DNA of 64,000 nt, from NCBI RefSeq assembly GCF_003626535.1, contig NZ_RBAL01000001.1, positions 682,001 to 746,000 on the forward strand, given 5' to 3'. The translations under genes and the position numbers were made by a program. Shown here one piece after another: positions 58,901 to 64,000 of the stretch (within the stretch, counting starts at the first letter, position 1; each line of letters opens with the position of its first letter). The notes below the pieces were generated by a model. The model saw nothing but the letters and a program-made list of their open reading frames with translations, made no database searches and was not told the DNA's origin. The DNA is from Streptomyces hoynatensis. Lineage in GTDB: Bacteria > Actinomycetota > Actinomycetes > Streptomycetales > Streptomycetaceae.

Positions 58901-60556
58901 AAGGTGCTGGTCGACGCCATCATCGAGGCCGACAAGCAGCTTGGCTTCCCCAAGCAGCACAGCCCCTGGCTGCCGGCGCTCGGCGAGACGGTGCTGCTGC
59001 GCGACCTCGAACACCCGGTGCCGCTCGGCGCCCTGCCCGCCGCCCCCTACGGCGTGGAGGACCTGCCCGAGCAGCAGGCGCGGCGTTCGGTGGCCATCGA
59101 CTTCCGCAGCTTCGGGCACATGCTGGTCGGCGGCCAGCCCCGCAGCGGCCGCTCCCAGCTGCTGCGCACCATCGCGGGCTCGCTGGGCTGGGTGCACTCC
59201 TGCGCCGACGTCCACATCTACGGCATCGACTGCGGCAACGGCGCGCTCAACGCCCTGACCCGCCTGCCCAACTGCGGCGCGGTCGTCACCAGGACCCAGA
59301 CCGAGCGGGTGCGGCGGCTGATGCGCCGCCTGCGGCAGGAGATGGACCGCCGCCAGGAGCTGCTGGCCGCCGACGCCCTCGCCGACATCAACGAGCAGCG
59401 CAGCGCGGCCCCGCCGGAGAAGCGGCTGCCGCACCTGGTGGTGCTGATCGACCGCTGGGAGGGCTGGGTCAACACCCTGGGCGAGCTGGACCACGGAGCC
59501 CTCACCGACGAGCTGTTCGTGATGATGCGCGAGGGCGCCAGCGTCGGCATCCACCTCATCGTCACCGGCGACCGCACCGTGCTCTCCGGCCGCATCGCCG
59601 CCCTCACCGAGGACAAGTACGCCCTGCGGCTGGCGGACCGCGCCGACTACACCACCATCGGGCTCAGCGCCAGGAAGGTGCCGGACAACATCCCCGACGG
59701 CCGGATGTTCCGCAACCAGGCCGCCACCCAGATCCAGATCGCGGTGCTCGCCGAGGAGCTGTCCGGGCAGGCGCAGGCCGCGGCCCTGACCGCCATCGGC
59801 GACTGGGCCACCCAGCGCGACGCCAACGTGCCGCGCACCCACCGGCCGTTCCGGGTGGACGTGCTGCCCAGCCGTCTCACCTTCGCCGACGCCTGGGAGA
59901 AGCGCGACCCGGACGCCTCGGCCTCCCGCCTGTGGGGCCTCATCGGCGTGGGCGGCGACGAGCTGATGGGCTACGGCCCCGACCTGGCGCAGGGCACCCC
60001 GGCGTTCATCGTGGCGGGCCCCGCCAAGTCCGGGCGTTCCACGCTGCTGTGGATGCTGGCGAGCTCCTACCTGCAGCGCGGGGTCCGGCTCGTCCTGGCG
60101 GCCCCGCGGCCCTCGCCGCTGCGGGACCTGGCCGGGCAGCAGGGCGTGGTGGCCACCTTCACCGGGGACAACGTGTCGGCGGACGAGATGCGGGAGGCGC
60201 TCGCCACCTCCTCCGTGGAGAACCCGATCGTGGTCGTGGTGGACGACGGCGAGGACCTGCGGCGCTGCGACGCGGGGGACGAGCTGAAGAACATCCTCAC
60301 CCAGGGCGCCTCGCTCGGCCGCTACCTGGTCCTCGGCGGCGACGAGACCGACATGTGCAGCGGGTTCTCCGGCTGGCAGGTGGACGTGAAGAAGGCGCGC
60401 CGCGGCGTGCTCCTCTCGCCCTCCACGCACCGCTCGGGCGAGCTGATCGGCGCGAAGCTGCCGCGCAGCGCCGCGGTCGAGCAGCCCACCCCCGGCAAGG
60501 GCATCCTGCACCTCGGGGACGGCACCGCGATCTCGGTCACCACCCCGGCGCCCTGA
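55994..60556 (+). CDS. eccC: Type VII secretion FtsK/SpoIIIE ATPase, EccC/EssC-like
   Basis: 1520 residues, one chain. The N-terminal ~95 residues are ubiquitin-like (YukD/EsaB-like) and 95-225 are FHA-like, as in EssC. Two membrane segments lie at about 241-282 (PWLMALLPLAGAITIAIVMD and following). Three ATPase domains follow. The first has GTTGSGKSE near 712 and LLIVIDEFASMV near 818. The second (GGQPRSGRSQ near 1046) and third (AGPAKSGRST near 1342) are degenerate in the Walker A Lys position (Arg or altered spacing). GGGAGG precedes the GTG at 55994. It drives export of Esx proteins; EccB, EccD, EccE and mycosin genes are not in the window. Confidence 0.92.
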   Translation: MRLTLTVVDPVGGHSADTVIDAAPELQIGDLAPELVRAVGGGASPYGGQSSAHVFVDGEYVDPTLTFADSPLREGSVVSLHNPSGCWPPEPSGAVELRVVSGPAAGAVHRIGQGRVDIGSGQQVHIHVADPTLPERAMTLRVAADGTCKVTVYTQEQPLLDGEPFVHTEGDRADWKLGKQLAVGDSLFELTPYFPPDAALKVSEDGAGLDYNRPPRLLPPERQTKFTLPKPPGERQRRPVPWLMALLPLAGAITIAIVMDRMQFLLMAFLSPIMMMSNYFMDKKRGRVSHAQQVQEYHEHKARIEKDARDALIAERFARRHAAPDPATVLAQATGPRTRLWERRRTDNDHLLLRVGTAELDSEVVLNDPEQDEHKRLVAWKIADAPITLPLRSLGVVGFAGPGDSARALGRWAIGQIAVLHSPVDVQFYLLTDGSGQYSWNWLRWLPHARPSAEQDTNLLIGTDAETIGARIAELTSILDARQKARQQTRANGPSTFKDPDIVVVFDGSRRMRSLPGVIRLLREGRDCSIFAICLDDEERFLPGECQAVVVAEPNPDRVAKSGPRQAGYATGFHTFLAVPGGAANFQQVGQPGAEQVQAATATQVADRLRVEQTGAWRIRGVRPDWVLPEWCELLARSLSPIRDISGESEDAALPSASRLLDVIELEPPTAGAIAARWRMGGQSTEAVIGESYDGAFAIDLRRDGPHGLIAGTTGSGKSELLQTIVASLAVANTPDNMTFVLVDYKGGSAFKDCVQLPHTVGMVTDLDNYLVERALASLGAELTRREHMLAEVGAKDIEDYQDLVRRNQGRLPQLPRLLIVIDEFASMVRELPDFVKGLVNIAQRGRSLGIHLLLATQRPSGVVSPEIRANTNLRIALRVTDGNESTDVIDAPDAGLIAKSTPGRAYVRLGASSLVPFQSGRVGGRRPGAVDPAISRPWSAALDWNSLGRATLKRPAGAKSQEEEITDLKVLVDAIIEADKQLGFPKQHSPWLPALGETVLLRDLEHPVPLGALPAAPYGVEDLPEQQARRSVAIDFRSFGHMLVGGQPRSGRSQLLRTIAGSLGWVHSCADVHIYGIDCGNGALNALTRLPNCGAVVTRTQTERVRRLMRRLRQEMDRRQELLAADALADINEQRSAAPPEKRLPHLVVLIDRWEGWVNTLGELDHGALTDELFVMMREGASVGIHLIVTGDRTVLSGRIAALTEDKYALRLADRADYTTIGLSARKVPDNIPDGRMFRNQAATQIQIAVLAEELSGQAQAAALTAIGDWATQRDANVPRTHRPFRVDVLPSRLTFADAWEKRDPDASASRLWGLIGVGGDELMGYGPDLAQGTPAFIVAGPAKSGRSTLLWMLASSYLQRGVRLVLAAPRPSPLRDLAGQQGVVATFTGDNVSADEMREALATSSVENPIVVVVDDGEDLRRCDAGDELKNILTQGASLGRYLVLGGDETDMCSGFSGWQVDVKKARRGVLLSPSTHRSGELIGAKLPRSAAVEQPTPGKGILHLGDGTAISVTTPAP

Positions 60557-60709
60557 GCGCCGCCCGGCGCCCGGCCCCTCCGGGCGCCACCGCACCGCCA
60601 CCCGGCCCGGGACCGGGCCCCCTGCCCAGGGGCCGGTCCCGGGCCGTCCCGGTCCTCCCGGCCGCCCCGGGCGGGAACAAGCCGGGCGGTTCTGCGCTTG
60701 TCCGAGGAC

Positions 60710-61723
60710 ATGAGCGCTCACGAGATCCACGAACTCGGCGACTTCACCCTGGAATCGGGGCAGGTCCTGCCCGACGCCAGGCTGGCGTTCGCCACCTACG
60801 GCGAGCTCGCCGCCGACCGGTCCAACGGCATCCTCTTCCCCACCTGGTTCGCCGGCACCCACGAGGCCAACGAGTGGCTGATCGGCCCGGGCAGGCCGCT
60901 GGACACGGACCGGTACTTCGTGATCGTGCCCAGTCTCTTCGGCAACGGGCTCTCCAGCTCGCCGAGCACCACCCCGCCGCCCTTCGACCGGGCCCGCTTC
61001 CCGCGGGTCGCGATCCGGGACAACGTCCGTGCCCAGCACCTGCTGGTCACCGGCCGCTTCGGCATCGAGCGGCTGCGGCTGGTGCTCGGTGCCTCGATGG
61101 GGGCCGCCCAGACCTACCAGTGGGCGGTGAGCCACCCGGACATGGTGGAGCGCATCGCGCCGATCACCGGCTCCTCCCACACCAGCCCGCACAACCAGGT
61201 CTTCCTCGAAGGGCTCAGGGCGGCCCTCACCGCCGACTCCGCCTACGCGGGCGGCGACTACGCCGAGCCGCCGCGCGCCGGGCTGCGGGCCTTCTCCCGC
61301 GTCTACGCGGGCTGGGGCCTCTCGCAGGCGTTCTACTGGCGGCACACCTACCGGGACCTCGGCTTCGCCGGCATCGAGGAGTTCCTCACCGGGGTGTGGG
61401 AACCCACCTTCGGCGACTGGGACGCCAACGACCTGCTGGCCATGATGGACACCTGGCAGCACGCGGACGTCGGCGGCACCCCGGGCTTCGGCGGGGACAC
61501 CGAGGCCGCGCTCGCCTCGATCAAGGCCCGGGCGATGATCCTTCCCTCGCGGACCGACCTGTACTTCCCCCCGGAGGACGAGGAGTGGAGCGCGGCCAGG
61601 ATCGCCGGGGCCGAGCTTCGCGTCGTCCCCACCCTCTGGGGGCACCTGGCCGGCGGCGGGGCCGACCCGGAGGCGGCCGCGTTCATCGGGTCCGCCCTGC
61701 GCGAACTCCTCGCCCGGCCGTAA
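60710..61723 (+). CDS. Alpha/beta hydrolase, homoserine O-acetyltransferase-like
   Basis: 337 residues of the MetX-like hydrolase fold. The N-terminus FTLESGQVLPDARLAFATYG is typical, the nucleophile is the Ser in LVLGASMGAAQTYQW (near 129), with a later Asp (SRTDLYFPPED) and His (LWGHLAGGGADPEA). Oxyanion and Arg residues specific for homoserine binding were not confirmed, so it may be a different esterase. Start ATG 60710 is preferred over an upstream in-frame TTG at 60698. Follows eccC on the same strand by 150 bp. Confidence 0.85.
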   Translation: MSAHEIHELGDFTLESGQVLPDARLAFATYGELAADRSNGILFPTWFAGTHEANEWLIGPGRPLDTDRYFVIVPSLFGNGLSSSPSTTPPPFDRARFPRVAIRDNVRAQHLLVTGRFGIERLRLVLGASMGAAQTYQWAVSHPDMVERIAPITGSSHTSPHNQVFLEGLRAALTADSAYAGGDYAEPPRAGLRAFSRVYAGWGLSQAFYWRHTYRDLGFAGIEEFLTGVWEPTFGDWDANDLLAMMDTWQHADVGGTPGFGGDTEAALASIKARAMILPSRTDLYFPPEDEEWSAARIAGAELRVVPTLWGHLAGGGADPEAAAFIGSALRELLARP

Positions 61724-61806
61724 CGCCCCGGGGCGGCGGGGGAGCGGAGGCGAGGCGGGGGACCGGCGGGAGGCCCGCGAGGATTCCGGCGGGAGGCCCG
61801 CGGGCC

Positions 61807-63861
61807 TCAGGCGAGGTCGGCGGTGGCGAGGAACTGGGTGGTGGCCAGCTCCGCGTACAGGGGGCTGGCGGCGAGCAGTTCGGCGTGGGTGCCCACCGCC
61901 AGGACCCGGCCGGTGTCCATCACCACGATCCGGTCGGCCGAGGTGACCGTGGAGAGCCGGTGGGCGACCACCAGGACCGTCGTCTCGCGCGCCACCTCGG
62001 CGACGGTCTCCCGCAGCGCCGCCTCGTTGACCGCGTCGAGCTGCGAGGTCGCCTCGTCGAGCAGCAGCAGCCGCGGGCGGCGCAGCAGCGCGCGGGCGAT
62101 GGCCACGCGCTGCCGTTCGCCGCCGGACAGCTTGGTGCCGCGGTGTCCCACGACCGTGTCCAGGCCCTCGGGCAGCCGGGCCACCAGCCCGTCGAGGCGG
62201 GTGGTGCGCAGCGCCTCGGCCAGCGCCTCCTCGCCGGTGTCCGGGGCGCCGAAGACCAGGTTTTCGCGCAGCGTGCCGGACAGGACGGGCGCGTCCTGCT
62301 CCACGTAGCCGATGGCGGACCGCAGTTCGGCCAGCGGCCAGTCGCGGACGTCGCGGCCGTCCACGAGGACCCGGCCCGAGGTGGCGTCGTAGAAGCGCTC
62401 TACAAGGGAGAAGACGGTGGTCTTGCCCGCGCCCGAGGGCCCGACGAAGGCCGTCATCCCGCGCGGGGGCACGGTGAAGGAGACGCCGTGGTGCACGTAG
62501 GGCTGCTCGGGCCCGTAGCGGAACCTGACGTCGAGGAAGGCGACCGCGGCGGGCGCCGCGCCGGCCTCGGGCAGCGGCGCCGCGTCCAGGGCGCCGGGCT
62601 CGGCGGGCAGCCGCCGCACCTCCTGGATGCGGCTGATGGCGGCGGCGCCGACCTGGTACTGGGTGACGGCGGAGACCACCTGCTGGATGGGGGCCATCAG
62701 GTAGAAGACGTAGAGCAGGAAGGCGACGAGCGAGCCGACCTCGATGGAGTCGGTGGCCACCCGGGCGCCGCCCACGGCGAGCACGGTGATGAACGCCACC
62801 TGCATGGACAGGCCGGCGGTGTTCCCGGCCAGCGCCGACCACTTGGCGGACCGCACGCTCTCCCGCCAGGAGTCCTCGGCCGCGGCGTGCACCGCCCGCT
62901 CCTCGCGGCGTTCCGCTCCCGAGGCCTTCACGGTGCGCAGGGCGCCCAGGACGCGCTCCAGCACCGCGCCCATCCGGCCGACGGACTGCTGGGCGCGTTT
63001 GCTGGCCTTGCTGATCCGCGGAACGATGAGCCCGATGACCGTGGCGGCGAGCCCGATCACGCCCAGGGTGACGGCCAGCAGCACGAGGTCGACGAAGCCC
63101 ATCATGACGAGGGTGGCCAGCAGGGTGAGCCCGCCGGTGCCGAAGCCGATCAGCGTCTGGACGGTCATCGCGCGCAGCAGCGTGGTGTCCGAGGTGGCGC
63201 GGGAGAGCAGGTCGCCGGGCTCGGTGCCGTCCACGGCGGAGATCCGCAGCCGCAGCAGCCAGGAGGTCAGGCTCTTGCGCGCGGTGAGCACCACGGACTC
63301 GGCGGTGCGCTGGAGGACGTAGCCGCCGAGCGCGCCGAGCACCGCGTTGCCCGCCACCAGCAGGCTCATCAGCACCAGGGCGGTGGCGATGGGCCGGTCC
63401 TCGGAGAGGTTGTCGATCAGCCGCCGGGCGACCAGCGGCAGGGCCAGGCCGGTGGCGCCGGTGACCAGGGAGAGCAGCGCGCCGGAGAACAGCGCGGCGC
63501 GGTGCGGCCGCACGTAGCCGAGCAGCACCCGCAGCGGGCTGGGCCCGTCCCCGGCACCTTCCTCCGCGCCGGGCCCGGCCCCCTCGCCGTGTGCGGGCCC
63601 GGCACCCTCGCCCGGTGCGGGCCCGGCCCCGTCCTCCCCGGCGGGCCTGCCGGCCCCGTCGATCCCGGCGGCCCCGGCGCCCTCGGCTGCCGCGGTGCGC
63701 CCGGTGTCCCCGGCGGCCGTGGCACGTGCGGCGGGAGCCGCGGCGCGTGCGGTGGGGCCGGCGGTCGTGGGGGACGCGGCGGGTTCGGCGTCCTCGCGGG
63801 GCTCCGCGGGGCGCAGGGGTCCGGTGGGCTCCGCGGGGGAGGGGTCCGTCTTCGGGGGCAC
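61807..63861 (-). CDS. ABC exporter, homodimeric-type half transporter
   Basis: 684 residues. A low-complexity Ala/Gly/Glu/Pro N-terminus (about 1-125, with GEGAGP repeats) precedes a six-helix TMD (about 130-430) and an NBD. The NBD has Walker [10 protein letters not shown], signature [15 protein letters not shown], Walker [13 protein letters not shown] with catalytic Glu, and VVAHRLSTV. All ATPase residues are intact, unlike the fused exporter earlier in the window. The start is taken as the GTG at 63861 after GGAAAGGCGAGCGA; an upstream ATG at 63981 adds Arg/Gly-rich residues unlikely to be translated. Drug or lipid exporter; substrate unknown. Confidence 0.9.
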   Translation of the reverse strand: MPPKTDPSPAEPTGPLRPAEPREDAEPAASPTTAGPTARAAAPAARATAAGDTGRTAAAEGAGAAGIDGAGRPAGEDGAGPAPGEGAGPAHGEGAGPGAEEGAGDGPSPLRVLLGYVRPHRAALFSGALLSLVTGATGLALPLVARRLIDNLSEDRPIATALVLMSLLVAGNAVLGALGGYVLQRTAESVVLTARKSLTSWLLRLRISAVDGTEPGDLLSRATSDTTLLRAMTVQTLIGFGTGGLTLLATLVMMGFVDLVLLAVTLGVIGLAATVIGLIVPRISKASKRAQQSVGRMGAVLERVLGALRTVKASGAERREERAVHAAAEDSWRESVRSAKWSALAGNTAGLSMQVAFITVLAVGGARVATDSIEVGSLVAFLLYVFYLMAPIQQVVSAVTQYQVGAAAISRIQEVRRLPAEPGALDAAPLPEAGAAPAAVAFLDVRFRYGPEQPYVHHGVSFTVPPRGMTAFVGPSGAGKTTVFSLVERFYDATSGRVLVDGRDVRDWPLAELRSAIGYVEQDAPVLSGTLRENLVFGAPDTGEEALAEALRTTRLDGLVARLPEGLDTVVGHRGTKLSGGERQRVAIARALLRRPRLLLLDEATSQLDAVNEAALRETVAEVARETTVLVVAHRLSTVTSADRIVVMDTGRVLAVGTHAELLAASPLYAELATTQFLATADLA

Positions 63862-64000
63862 TCGCTCGCCTTTCCGCTCCGTCGCCTGGCAGCCGCGCGT
63901 GGCCCGCGGGCCGCCGCCTCCTTGGACGCGGCTCGTGGCCTGCGGGTTGTCCGCGCGGGCGCGCCGCACGCGACAGCCCATGATCCCCCGCCGCGGCCCC

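Noticed and set aside
60698..60709. TTG at 60698 as start of the homoserine-acetyltransferase-like gene
   Set aside because: It adds only four residues and has no better ribosome site; the ATG at 60710 is simpler, though not proven.
55946..62842. A nearly 2300-codon open frame on the minus strand opposite eccC and the hydrolase gene
   Set aside because: It is the third-position GC shadow of real genes on the other strand: its sequence is a featureless Val/Asp/Gly/Arg/His mixture, it has no family motifs, and it runs through several real genes.
63862..63981. ATG at 63981 as start of the last ABC exporter
   Set aside because: It adds about 40 Arg/Gly-rich residues without a ribosome site; the GTG at 63861 has GGAAAGG upstream and starts the low-complexity tail that precedes the TMD.

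Overview
The window is very GC-rich, gene-dense DNA with strong third-position G/C bias and many GTG starts. It carries an initiator tRNA without an encoded CCA, a CatR/catalase pair, a WXG100-type protein beside an EccC-type ATPase, an ECF42-like sigma factor with a DGPF protein, an ErmE-like rRNA methylase and PP2C/SpoIIE-type phosphatases. All of this fits a Streptomyces-like member of the Actinomycetia. The genus cannot be fixed from sequence alone.

Layout. 0-10.7 kb: catalase and its divergent Fur-type repressor, tRNA-fMet, a TesB thioesterase, a phosphatase/GNAT pair, ECF42 sigma with DGPF partner, a PAS-GAF-PP2C phosphatase, a holin-X/DUF3618 envelope pair and methionine aminopeptidase. 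10.7-19.8 kb: small XRE, TetR and MarR regulators, each divergent from a neighbour and most with a visible inverted-repeat operator; a medium-chain reductase; an erm gene with an attenuator-like leader; a broken VapC/PIN fragment; and a fused two-half ABC exporter. 19.8-28 kb: small conserved protein, Nudix hydrolase, membrane-bound PP2C phosphatase, glycosyltransferase, winged-helix regulator, LspA and a flavin-reductase-like protein. 28-32.5 kb: a LacI-controlled carbohydrate operon (Gfo/Idh/MocA oxidoreductase, DUF993 aldolase-like protein, TIM-barrel isomerase) with no transporter beside it.

32.5-48.2 kb: a membrane protein coupled to a PEP-synthase/rifampin-phosphotransferase-like protein, a RecD2-like helicase, citrate synthase, a copper chaperone behind a CsoR-type box, a DedA protein facing a small HTH protein, a ribose/fructose-type ABC importer (binding protein, permease, ATPase), GAPDH, a GlxA-like AraC regulator and a GntR regulator. 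48.3-50.4 kb: tRNA-Cys followed by a visibly more A+T-rich two-gene cassette. It encodes an OLD/AAA_21-type ATPase overlapping a DUF4276 protein with TOPRIM-like acidic motifs, and is the best candidate for a little-described (anti-phage) system. 50.5-64 kb: a short-chain dehydrogenase-like protein, a probably leaderless HxlR regulator divergent from an alanine-type aminotransferase, NhaA, an ~870-bp gene-poor purine-rich tract, the WXG100/EccC type VII secretion pair, a homoserine-acetyltransferase-like hydrolase and an ABC exporter.

Coordination. Most pairs read as local circuits: a regulator divergent from its target with a palindrome between (CatR, TetR, MarR, LacI, HxlR, possibly XRE), or translationally coupled pairs with ATGA/GTGA overlaps (phosphatase-GNAT, PP2C-Nudix, DUF993-isomerase, PEP-like protein-membrane protein, sugar ABC genes, ATPase-DUF4276). 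All functional names rest on motifs and family resemblance read by eye; no database search was run.
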